Source of the DNA: Paenibacillus sp.
Lineage (GTDB): Bacteria; Bacillota; Bacilli; Paenibacillales; YIM-B00363
DNA length: 64,000 nucleotides
Assembly: GCF_031177825.1 (NCBI RefSeq)
Contig: NZ_JAPSKE010000024.1
Coordinates: 1-64,000 of the forward strand
Direction of reading: 5' to 3'
Positions 40,216-48,165 of the stretch are shown in pieces (the first letter of the stretch is position 1; each line of letters opens with the position of its first letter). The notes beneath the pieces are model-generated. The model saw only the letters and a program-made list of their open reading frames with translations. It was not told the origin of the DNA and did not search any database. Both the position numbers and the translations under genes were made by a program.

Positions 40216-41661
40216 ATGAGGTACCGCAGTATGATCGGTCCGATCGCCGTGATGTTGGCATCGTACGGAGCATTCGCATGGTTGCGGGGAACGCCGTTCG
40301 ACTTGTCGCTTAGCGCCCCGAGCGGCCATTTCTATGTCGTCAGCGTCGTATCGCTGCTTGCCGCAGGCATCGCGTTCGCGGTCGGCATCGCGGGCGCACG
40401 GCTGCGGAATACGAAGGTGACGTTCTTGTCGCTGGCGTTCTTATCGCTGGCCGTCATCTTCTCCGTCCATGGCTTGTCCACTCCGCACTTTCTGATTCAC
40501 CCTTCGCAGCTGCCCAGCATCAGCAGTCCGCTCAGCTTGATCTTCGCGACGTTCTGGCTGTTTATGTCCTCGCTGTCGGCGGACCATCCGTGGGTGCAAT
40601 ATTTTTCCCGCCGGCAGGCGTCGCTGCTGCCGTCGTGGACGGTCGGCTTGATCGGCGTAGGAATGCTGTTGATGCTCCGGCCGGAGCTCGTGGCGTTCAT
40701 TCCGCTCACCGCCGAGCCCGTGAACTGGAGCGTGGCGAGCGCAACGGTGCTGCTCCTCGGGACCGTCATGGTTCGATACTATCGTTCGTATTTATATTCC
40801 CGGTTTCCGCTGCAGCTCGCGATCGTATACAGCTCGGCGCTCATCATCGTCAGTCAATTGATTATGGTGCAGGGAGAACTCTGGCGCGCTAGTTGGTGGT
40901 TATACCACTTCCTTCTGCTCGCATCGATGATTTCGATGCTCGTCGGGCTTGTGAAGCAATACAGCGGCAGCGGCTCGTTAACGAGCGCGTTCCGCGCGCT
41001 GTATACGACCGATGCGGTCGAACGGGTGACGAGCGCCATCTCGCCCAGCATCAAGGCGTTCATGATCGCCACGGAGAAGAAGGATCCTTATACGGCCGGC
41101 CATAATTTGCGGGTAACCTTGTATGCGCTTAAGTTAGGCGAAGAGATGGGGCTTCGCCCGGATCGGCAACGTGCTTTGGCGCAGGGCACGATCATCCACG
41201 ACGTCGGGAAGATCGAGGTGCCCGACGCGATTCTGAACAAGCCCGGACGTCTGACGGACGAGGAACGCGCCGTCATCGAGCTGCATCCCGTCAAGGGCTA
41301 CGAGATGTGCCGGGAGCTCGGCTTCATGAAGGACGAGCTGGAGATTATCCGTTGGCATCACGAACGTTGGGACGGCCGAGGGTATCCGGATCGGCTGGCG
41401 GGCGAGCGCATTCCGCTGCTGGCGCGCATCGTGGCGGTCGCGGACGTGTACGACGCGCTGACGTCGCACCGCGCGTACCGCAAGGCGATGACGCACGAGG
41501 CGGCCATGGCCATTCTCGCGGAGCAGCGGGGCAGCCACTTCGACCCGGCTTGCGTCGACGCTTGGACGCGGCTTTGCGAACGGGAGCGCGCGTCGTTCCC
41601 GATCCCGTCGGAAGGCGAGCGGGAGGCGACGGCGGCGTTGTCGGGCTTGTCGCCGGCGTAA
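40216..41661 (+). CDS. Membrane HD-GYP domain phosphodiesterase
   Basis: A 481-aa sensor-type protein: about seven to eight N-terminal membrane helices (to about residue 250) followed by an HD-GYP domain (about 275-460). The metal-binding HDVGK, the HHERWDGRGYP motif giving the GYP signature, and ADVYDALTSHRAYR are intact, so hydrolysis of cyclic-di-GMP or a related dinucleotide is expected. ATG 40216 was chosen for GGAGTAGG upstream; an earlier ATG at 40186 has no ribosome site. A terminator follows. Confidence 0.9.
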   Translation: MRYRSMIGPIAVMLASYGAFAWLRGTPFDLSLSAPSGHFYVVSVVSLLAAGIAFAVGIAGARLRNTKVTFLSLAFLSLAVIFSVHGLSTPHFLIHPSQLPSISSPLSLIFATFWLFMSSLSADHPWVQYFSRRQASLLPSWTVGLIGVGMLLMLRPELVAFIPLTAEPVNWSVASATVLLLGTVMVRYYRSYLYSRFPLQLAIVYSSALIIVSQLIMVQGELWRASWWLYHFLLLASMISMLVGLVKQYSGSGSLTSAFRALYTTDAVERVTSAISPSIKAFMIATEKKDPYTAGHNLRVTLYALKLGEEMGLRPDRQRALAQGTIIHDVGKIEVPDAILNKPGRLTDEERAVIELHPVKGYEMCRELGFMKDELEIIRWHHERWDGRGYPDRLAGERIPLLARIVAVADVYDALTSHRAYRKAMTHEAAMAILAEQRGSHFDPACVDAWTRLCERERASFPIPSEGEREATAALSGLSPA

Positions 41662-41682
41662 GCATAGCAGTACATAACGATA

Positions 41683-41726
41683 GGGCCGCGGATCGCACCG
41701 ATGGGTGCGGACCGCGGCCCGTTTTC
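41683..41726. terminator. Bidirectional terminator
   Basis: GGGCCGCGG and CCGCGGCCC form a 9-bp outer stem with an inner CACC/GGTG stem, followed by GTTTT. It lies between convergent HD-GYP and alcohol dehydrogenase genes. Confidence 0.8.
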
Positions 41727-41730
41727 CGTA

Positions 41731-42894
41731 TTATAACGACTTCCGGTAGATCGCTAGCACGTCTTCGCGCTGCAGCTTCTTGAACTGTCCGAACGGTCCG
41801 TTCGCCATCGCCTTGTCGGCCATCGCCTCCAACTGCTCTTCGCCGATGCCGTAATCCGCGAGGCGGCTCGGCGCGCCGATGGACGTCCAGAACGCCCGCA
41901 GGGCGCGAATGCCTTCCAACGCGGTCTCGCGATCGCTCCGCCCCGACGGCTCGACCCCGAAGACGTTGACGGCCATCCGCTTGAACCGACCGACGTTCTC
42001 GTCCAACACGTGCTCCATCCAATGCGGGAACAGAATCGCGAGGCCGCCGCCGTGCGGAATGTCGTATACGGCGCTCACCGCATGCTCGATGTTGTGCGTG
42101 GCCCAGTCCCCCTGCACGCCCATCGACAGCGTTCCGTTCAGCGCCATCGTACCGCTGTAGAGAATCGTCTCGCGATGCTCGTACGATTCCAAGTCGGCAA
42201 GCAGCTTCGGGGCCGTCTCGACGACCGTGCGCAAAATCGTCTCCGCGAAGCCTTCTTGGACGGGCGCGTTCGTCGTGTGGCTGATGTATTGCTCGAACAC
42301 GTGCGACATGATGTCCACCATGCCGTAGACGGTCTGGTCCCGAGGCACCGTGAACGTGAAGCTCGGGTCGAGAATCGAAAACTTCGGGAACGTATGCGGG
42401 CTGCCCCAGCCGACCTTCTCCTTCGTCTCCCAATTCGTAATGACGGAACCGGAGTTCATCTCCGAGCCGGTCGCGGCGAGCGTCAGCACCGTACCGAAAG
42501 GCAGCGCTTCGTCGGCCGTCGCCTTCCGCGTAATGACGTCCCAGACGTCGAAGTCGTTCTTGGCGCCGACCGCGATCGCTTTCACGCAGTCGATGACGCT
42601 GCCGCCCCCGACGGCGAGAATGAAATCGATGCTTTCCTTCTTACAGATCTCGACGCCTCTATGTACGGTCGACAGCCGCGGATTCGGCTCGACGCCCGCA
42701 AGCTCGCTGACGGCGGCGCCGGCGGCCGACAACTCCCGCATGACTTGATCGTATAGTCCGTTCTTCTTGATGCTGCCGCCGCCGTAGACGAGCAGCACGT
42801 TCTTGCCGTACGCCGGCGCGAGTTTCCGGAGCGTCTCCAGCATGCCGCGGCCGAAATACAGCTGCGTGGGATTGTGGTACCGGAACGGGATCAT
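41731..42894 (-). CDS. Iron-containing alcohol dehydrogenase, YugJ/BdhA-like
   Basis: A 387-aa group III alcohol dehydrogenase that would reduce aldehydes or ketones with NAD(P)H. The nucleotide-binding VGGGSVIDCVKAIA and the metal-binding residues Asp and His in MVDIMSHVFEQ, HNIEHAVSAVYDIPHGGGLA and the later PHWMEH region fit BdhA/YugJ butanol dehydrogenases. GAGAGGAG precedes the ATG. It is a single gene with no neighbouring fermentation genes. Confidence 0.92.
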   Translation of the reverse strand: MIPFRYHNPTQLYFGRGMLETLRKLAPAYGKNVLLVYGGGSIKKNGLYDQVMRELSAAGAAVSELAGVEPNPRLSTVHRGVEICKKESIDFILAVGGGSVIDCVKAIAVGAKNDFDVWDVITRKATADEALPFGTVLTLAATGSEMNSGSVITNWETKEKVGWGSPHTFPKFSILDPSFTFTVPRDQTVYGMVDIMSHVFEQYISHTTNAPVQEGFAETILRTVVETAPKLLADLESYEHRETILYSGTMALNGTLSMGVQGDWATHNIEHAVSAVYDIPHGGGLAILFPHWMEHVLDENVGRFKRMAVNVFGVEPSGRSDRETALEGIRALRAFWTSIGAPSRLADYGIGEEQLEAMADKAMANGPFGQFKKLQREDVLAIYRKSL

Positions 42895-43012
42895 GGAATC
42901 GTGCTCCTCTCCATCTTGGAAACTTTAGATCTTCAGTATAGCGAAAACGCGCCCCCGCGACCGAATCGCAGCCGCTTCGGCGGCGGGCGGCCGGGGAGCG
43001 CTCGCGGCGGAG

Positions 43013-43168
43013 CTACTTGTTGTTCAAATTGCGCAGCACCTGCGGCATCGGGGCGGCCGGCTCCGCTTTCGAGTCGGCCCGCTTGCGCTTGTTCGAGGAA
43101 GCTTCCGATGCCGGTCCGGGGTTTCCGGACGTAAACCGGGCGGCGTCCATGCCGTCCATAATGTTCAA
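43013..43168 (-). CDS. Small hypothetical protein
   Basis: A 51-aa frame, not recognised. It is short but preceded by an excellent GAAGGAGGGG site 6 nt before a TTG start, followed in frame by two further ATG codons. The product is hydrophilic, with a basic KRKR patch and a C-terminal VLRNLNNK. A longer frame starting at 43213 lacks a ribosome site. It may be a genuine small protein; translation is unproven. Confidence 0.4.
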   Translation of the reverse strand: MNIMDGMDAARFTSGNPGPASEASSNKRKRADSKAEPAAPMPQVLRNLNNK

Positions 43169-43375
43169 GGCTAGCCCCTCCTTCGGCGAAATCCGCCTTC
43201 CGTAGTATGCCATCCGGAAGGCCGGCCTTATCCTTCCCAGGACACCGCACCCTATTCGCGATGGGGCCTAGGACGTGCCGAGTCGCCGCGACAAAAAGTT
43301 TCGAAGGGAGGGATGAAACGCGCTATTGTTGGATATAGTAACAACGGTAGACTTTATTGTGGAGGTACACACAGC

Positions 43376-43576
43376 ATGCAGACAGGTACAGTGAAATGGT
43401 TTAACGCGGAAAAAGGTTATGGCTTCATCGAGGTTGAAGGGGGAGACGACGTCTTCGTACACTTCAGCGCCATTCAGGGCGAAGGGTTCAAGACGTTGGA
43501 CGAAGGTCAACGCGTGGAATTCAACGTGGTTCAAGGCAACCGCGGTCCGCAAGCGGAGAACGTCGTAAAATTGTAA
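43376..43576 (+). CDS. Cold-shock protein (CspB/CspD type)
   Basis: A 66-aa OB-fold RNA/DNA-binding protein, standard length. RNP1 KGYGFIEV and RNP2 VFVHF are both present. It binds single-stranded nucleic acid and prevents RNA secondary structure. GGAGGT lies 9 nt before the ATG, in a leader of unknown length that may carry temperature control. A strong terminator follows directly. Confidence 0.95.
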   Translation: MQTGTVKWFNAEKGYGFIEVEGGDDVFVHFSAIQGEGFKTLDEGQRVEFNVVQGNRGPQAENVVKL

Positions 43577-43595
43577 AAAGCCGCCGAACCCTCAC

Positions 43596-43629
43596 ACCGC
43601 CTCCGACATCGCGTCGGAGGCGGTTTTTA
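43596..43629 (+). terminator. Rho-independent terminator of csp
   Basis: ACCGCCTCCGAC and GTCGGAGGCGGT form a perfect 12-bp stem around a 5-nt loop, followed by T5. Confidence 0.9.
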
Positions 43630-43774
43630 TGATTTTGTAAAGCAAGAATCGCGCGTTTGTAATATGAGGTTCATGGGATAGACAGCGGTTACAAAGCAGA
43701 CCTATAATCGAACCAAATCTTGGGTCGAATTCGGTCGAATCGAATCGAATTCAGTCGTCGAAGGGGGCTTCCCT

Positions 43775-46057
43775 TTGTCTTGGTATCGGAATCGTACGCG
43801 TTGGTTGGCGGCTTTCGCCGGATATATCGCGTTGATACATCTAGAGGTGACGTTGGAGCTCGCGCCGCCGCTCGTCTGGTTATCGCTGCAGTGCGTCATC
43901 CCGGCCTTCGCTTGGCTGCTGCTGCGACACGTCTCCCGTCGAAGCGAGGGCAGCTATCGGACGTTCTGGAAGCTGATTTCGACCGGGTGTTTGTTTTATT
44001 TTCTGGCCTTGCTCGTCTGGACTTATTATGAAGAAATCGCAGGCGTCGATCCGCCCGTTCCGAGTGTCGCGGACGCGTTATGGTACGCCCAGACCGTCCT
44101 GTTCATCGCGGCGATCTGTTTCTTGATGGCGAAAGAGCGAAGCGTATATCAAGGCGTGAAGGTCGCGATCGATGCGTTCATCATCTTGATCGTCGTCGCC
44201 GCTGCCATGTGGAAATATTTCATGGAGCCCAACCTCGATATGATGCTGGCGGAGCGGGACTGGGCCTCCATCGCATCCGTCGCCGTCTATCCCGTCTCCG
44301 ACCTGGTCATCGTCTTCTGCCTGCTCTACATCGGATATGCGTATCGGGGGCTGTTCGCTCCGAGGGTGCAAGGATTTCTCACGGCGGGGCTGCTGCTCTT
44401 CGTCTGCGGCGACGTCTTGTTCATGGCGGGCTTTACCGGCGGCGCCGATACCGAAGGATGGGCGGACGTCGGCTATGCGGCCGCGATGTTCGCTTTGACC
44501 TCCGCGGGGATATACGCCTTGGGCGGCCGTACGGACGGAGTGTCGGAACGGCATCGTTCCGGTTGGGGCGAGAATCTTAGATACCTGCTCCCATACGGCG
44601 CCGCCGCCTTTCTTCTCGTGCTGCCGATTACGCAGCCCGGCGAGGAGCGAATCGAATCGCTCGTCGCGAACGGCGCGATCGTGAGCTTGATTATGCTGCG
44701 GCAGGCGTTCGTCATGATGGAAAACCGGGCGCTGCTGCGAGGAACGAATCGTTTGCTCCGCGAGACCGACTACTTGGCGAATCACGACACGCTCACGGGC
44801 CTCCCGAACCGCATGCATTTCGAAAATGCGCTGGCCGAAGCGCTCGAAACGTCGCCTTCGTCCGACGAACGCGTCGCGGTCCTGTTTTTCGATCTCGACC
44901 GCTTCAAGTATATTAACGACAGCTACGGACACGACGTCGGGGACGCGCTCCTCAGGGAGGTCGCGGACCGGTTGGAGGCCGAAGCGGAGGGAAGGCATAT
45001 CGTCTCCCGTCGGGGCGGCGACGAATTCACGGTGCTGCTGCAAGGCATGCGTTCCGACGCCGAGATCGGCGAGTGGGCGGAGCGGTTCTTGCGTTGTCTC
45101 GCGAAGCCGATCGAGTGGAGAACCCACGAGCTGATGACGGGCGCGAGCGTGGGCATCGCGGTGTGTCCGCAGGACGCCCGCTTGCCGTCGGGACTTCTGA
45201 AGAACGCCGACGCCGCCATGTACAAGGCGAAGACGCTAGGAGGCGGACGATACTGCTTCTTCACCGAGGAGCTGGATCGAAGCTACACGCGGAAAGCGGC
45301 CTTGGAACATTCGCTCCGCAGAGCGCTGGATCGCGGGGAGCTCGTGCTGCACTATCAGCCGTTGTACGAGACGGTCAGCGGACGGCTGGTCGGGGCGGAG
45401 GCGCTTCTCCGATGGCAGCGGAAGAACGGAGCGCTCGTCTCTCCGGCGGAATTCATCCCGCTCGCGGAGGAGACGGGGCTTATCGTCGGTATCGGCGAGT
45501 GGGCGCTCCGCGAGGCGTGCCGATTCGCGAGGCGTTGGCTGGACGCGTGTCCGGAGCCGTTCGAGATTTCCGTGAACGTATCTCCGGTGCAATTCCGACA
45601 GCCGGATTTCGCGGATCGAACGATGGATGTCCTGCGCGAGACGGGCGTGCCCCCGGGAGCTCTCGTTCTGGAAATTACGGAGAGCTTGACGCGGGACGAC
45701 GAGGCGATCCGCAAGCTCGAATTTTTCAAAAAGCAGGGCATCCATATTTCGTTGGACGATTTCGGCACCGGGTATTCGTCCTTGAGCGACCTGCATCTTC
45801 TTCCCGTCGAAACGCTGAAGATCGCGCAGACCTTCACGAAGGATATGCTGAGCAGCGAAAAGCAATGCCGCATCGTGAAGGCGATCGTCGCGCTCGCGAA
45901 GAGCTTGGACTTAGCGATCGTCGCCGAAGGGGTGGAGACGGAGGAGCAGTTCTTGTTCATGCATCGGGTAGGGTGCGACATGATCCAGGGGTACTATTTT
46001 TCCAAGCCGATGCCGGAGGAGGAGCTGCTGGCGAAATCGGGCCGATCCGCGTCTTGA
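43775..46057 (+). CDS. GGDEF-EAL bifunctional cyclic-di-GMP enzyme
   Basis: A 760-aa protein with about nine N-terminal membrane helices (to about 315), a GGDEF domain with intact GGDEF (414-418) and an EAL domain with intact EAL (542-544) and DDFGTGYSSL. Both synthesis and breakdown of cyclic-di-GMP are therefore possible; which dominates cannot be told. The TTG start has GAAGGGGGC 6 nt upstream. The 140 bp before it contains short GAATCGAATTC-type repeats of no clear role. It is transcribed alone. Confidence 0.93.
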   Translation: MSWYRNRTRWLAAFAGYIALIHLEVTLELAPPLVWLSLQCVIPAFAWLLLRHVSRRSEGSYRTFWKLISTGCLFYFLALLVWTYYEEIAGVDPPVPSVADALWYAQTVLFIAAICFLMAKERSVYQGVKVAIDAFIILIVVAAAMWKYFMEPNLDMMLAERDWASIASVAVYPVSDLVIVFCLLYIGYAYRGLFAPRVQGFLTAGLLLFVCGDVLFMAGFTGGADTEGWADVGYAAAMFALTSAGIYALGGRTDGVSERHRSGWGENLRYLLPYGAAAFLLVLPITQPGEERIESLVANGAIVSLIMLRQAFVMMENRALLRGTNRLLRETDYLANHDTLTGLPNRMHFENALAEALETSPSSDERVAVLFFDLDRFKYINDSYGHDVGDALLREVADRLEAEAEGRHIVSRRGGDEFTVLLQGMRSDAEIGEWAERFLRCLAKPIEWRTHELMTGASVGIAVCPQDARLPSGLLKNADAAMYKAKTLGGGRYCFFTEELDRSYTRKAALEHSLRRALDRGELVLHYQPLYETVSGRLVGAEALLRWQRKNGALVSPAEFIPLAEETGLIVGIGEWALREACRFARRWLDACPEPFEISVNVSPVQFRQPDFADRTMDVLRETGVPPGALVLEITESLTRDDEAIRKLEFFKKQGIHISLDDFGTGYSSLSDLHLLPVETLKIAQTFTKDMLSSEKQCRIVKAIVALAKSLDLAIVAEGVETEEQFLFMHRVGCDMIQGYYFSKPMPEEELLAKSGRSAS

Positions 46058-46143
46058 CGCATTGACCGGCGACCCGCTCTGTTGTACCCTTGGGAAGCGT
46101 CTTCGACGCTATCGAAAGAGAAGGGGTTCGGCTCAGCCGGGGA

Positions 46144-47094
46144 ATGATTTTGAATACGAGGAAATTTTTCACCAATCCGTACGGCGTCGCCGCTTCGGCG
46201 GTCGTATGCACGGCGTTATGGGGGAGCGCCTTCCCCGTTATTAAGCGAAGCTACGAGGCGCTCGACATTCGCCCCGACGAGACGGCGGAGCTGCTCTGGT
46301 TCGCGGGACTGCGATTTCTGCTGGCGGCGATCCTGATCCTGATCTTCGCCTCGCTGATGAGAAGCAACGTAGGACTGCGGCGAAGCGCGCTGCCGTCGTT
46401 GCTGAAGATCGGCGTCTTCCAGACGTTCTTGCAGTACGTGTTGTTTTACATCGGCCTCAGCTTGTCCACGGGCATGCAAGGCGCGGTCATCTCGGGAACG
46501 ACCTCCTTCTTCCAGATGCTCTTCGCGCACTTCCTGTACGCGGACGACAAGCTGAACGTCCGCAAGGCGGCCGGGCTGCTCGTCGGCTTCGCGGGCGTCG
46601 TCGCCGTGAACCTGACGCAAGGGGCGTTCGAGCTGCGCTTCGGCGCCGGCGAACTCTGCTTGCTGCTCGCCATGGCGGCCGCCGGACTCGGCAACTTGTT
46701 CGCCCGAGACGGTTCGGCCTCGCTGCCCGTGGCGTACCTCACCGGCTACCAGATGCTCTTCGGGGCGATCGGCCTGCTGGCGGCGGGCGCGTCGGCGGCA
46801 GGCGGCTGGCTGCATCTAGACTTCACGCTTGCGTCGGCGGGGATGCTGGCGTACTTGGCCTTCCTGTCGGCGGCCGGTTTCGTCTTGTGGAACACGATCA
46901 TGAAGTACAATCGCGTGGGCAACGTCTCGATGTACTTGTTCCTCATTCCGGTGTTCGGCGTGCTGCTGTCCGCCTTGCTGCTCGGCGAGGCGCTCCACCG
47001 GTACATCTTGCTCGGGCTCGTCCTCGTGGCGGCCGGCATCGTCGTCGTCAATCGGAAGAAGGAAGCGCCGCATGCGGAAGAAGCGGTCGGATAA
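46144..47094 (+). CDS. DMT-superfamily (EamA) transporter
   Basis: A 316-aa, ten-TM drug/metabolite transporter with two EamA repeats: WGSAFPVIKRSYE in TM1, and the second half beginning near AGELCLLLAMAAAGLGN. Possible substrates are amino acids or metabolites. The start is ATG 46144; TTG 46150 in frame has slightly better spacing from GGGGA. A terminator overlaps the stop codon. Confidence 0.87.
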   Translation: MILNTRKFFTNPYGVAASAVVCTALWGSAFPVIKRSYEALDIRPDETAELLWFAGLRFLLAAILILIFASLMRSNVGLRRSALPSLLKIGVFQTFLQYVLFYIGLSLSTGMQGAVISGTTSFFQMLFAHFLYADDKLNVRKAAGLLVGFAGVVAVNLTQGAFELRFGAGELCLLLAMAAAGLGNLFARDGSASLPVAYLTGYQMLFGAIGLLAAGASAAGGWLHLDFTLASAGMLAYLAFLSAAGFVLWNTIMKYNRVGNVSMYLFLIPVFGVLLSALLLGEALHRYILLGLVLVAAGIVVVNRKKEAPHAEEAVG

Positions 47095-47123
47095 GGGGAA
47101 ACCCTCGTCCGGCCGCTTTTTTT
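47083..47123 (+). terminator. Terminator overlapping the EamA stop codon
   Basis: GCGGTCGGA (47083-47091) pairs with TCCGGCCGC (47108-47116), one T-G, followed by seven T. Confidence 0.85.
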
Positions 47124-47166
47124 CTTGCTTTCGCGGGCGCCGGCGCCGTGCGGATTCGCGGGTCGC

Positions 47167-47196
47167 GAATGGGACGCGAAATTCCGAGGGATAGTA
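47167..47196 (+). promoter_or_regulatory. Candidate sigma-G promoter of pdaA
   Basis: GAATG (47167-47171), an 18-bp spacer and GATAGTA (47190-47196) resemble the forespore sigma-G consensus (TGAATA, 17-18, CATACTA). The B. subtilis pdaA gene is forespore-expressed. Inferred from a loose match. Confidence 0.45.
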
Positions 47197-47231
47197 CCAA
47201 TGATGGAAATCTATCGAGGAGGAGGCTCGCC

Positions 47232-48026
47232 ATGATCAGACTTCGAATCGGCGCCGTCCTGCTGCTGATGCTGTCGCTGCTGACGGCCGCAAGCCCGGCG
47301 GCGGGCGCGGCGTCGGCGCGGACGGATACGCCGTTTCACTTCGGGTTCAAGAAGAGCAAGAACGGAGAGCCCGCATCGATCGCGCAGGAACCGTTCCTGC
47401 CGCTCGTCGAGAAGCACGGTGCGCTCTTTAAGGGGGACGGCACGCGCAAGACGTTATACCTGACGTTCGACAACGGGTACGAGAACGGGTTTACGGCGAA
47501 AATTCTGGATGTGCTGAAGGAGAAGAAAGTGCCGGCCATCTTCTTCGTCACGGGCCAATATATCAAGGAGCAGCCGGAGCTGCTGCGCCGGATGGCGGAC
47601 GAGGGGCACCTGATCGGCAACCACTCGTGGAGCCACCCGGATCTGACGACCGTATCCGACGCGGAGCTCGAGCGGGAGCTGGAGCGGGTGAAGGCGGGCG
47701 TCGCCGCCGCGACGAAGCAGAAGGACATGCTGTTTCTGCGGCCGCCGCGCGGCATCTTCAGCGACCGGACGCTCGCGGCTAGCAAGAAGCTCGGGTACGT
47801 CAACGTGTTCTGGTCGGTGGCGTACGTCGATTGGGATACGAAGCGGCAGAAGGGCGCAGAGTACGCGTTCCGCCAAGTGACCGCCCAGCTGCATCCGGGC
47901 GCGATCCTGCTGCTGCATTCCGTCTCGAAGGACAACGCGGACGCGATGGCTCGCATCATCGACTACGCCAGAGCGCAAGGGTATGAATTCGAAAGCTTGC
48001 ATTCGCTGCTTCTGCCGACGCCGTAA
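47232..48026 (+). CDS. pdaA: Polysaccharide deacetylase PdaA (spore cortex)
   Basis: A 264-aa secreted or membrane-tethered NodB-domain deacetylase. In spores PdaA deacetylates cortex N-acetylmuramic acid on the way to muramic-delta-lactam, needed for germination. A signal peptide spans about 1-26. NodB motif 1 is TFDNGYENG (the PdaA variant), motif 2 HSWSHPDL, motif 3 RPPRGIFS, and a late LLLHS motif is present. GAGGAGGAGG precedes the ATG. The match in length, motif variant and upstream sigma-G-like site make the PdaA call good. Confidence 0.92.
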   Translation: MIRLRIGAVLLLMLSLLTAASPAAGAASARTDTPFHFGFKKSKNGEPASIAQEPFLPLVEKHGALFKGDGTRKTLYLTFDNGYENGFTAKILDVLKEKKVPAIFFVTGQYIKEQPELLRRMADEGHLIGNHSWSHPDLTTVSDAELERELERVKAGVAAATKQKDMLFLRPPRGIFSDRTLAASKKLGYVNVFWSVAYVDWDTKRQKGAEYAFRQVTAQLHPGAILLLHSVSKDNADAMARIIDYARAQGYEFESLHSLLLPTP

Positions 48027-48051
48027 CCGCGCGGCCGCGGCGTCGCGCTTC

Positions 48052-48083
48052 AGCCTCCCCGTTCGCGGGGGGGCTGCATTTTC
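48052..48083 (+). terminator. Possible terminator of pdaA
   Basis: CAGCCTCCCC pairs with GGGGGGGCTG (one T-G) around a 6-nt loop, followed by only CATTTT. Confidence 0.55.
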
Positions 48084-48165
48084 GCGCGTAACGGTAGTTG
48101 GGGGTTCGCATTCCTGCTAGAATGAAATCAATAGGTTCATATAACGTGAAAAAGCGGGTCGTCCG

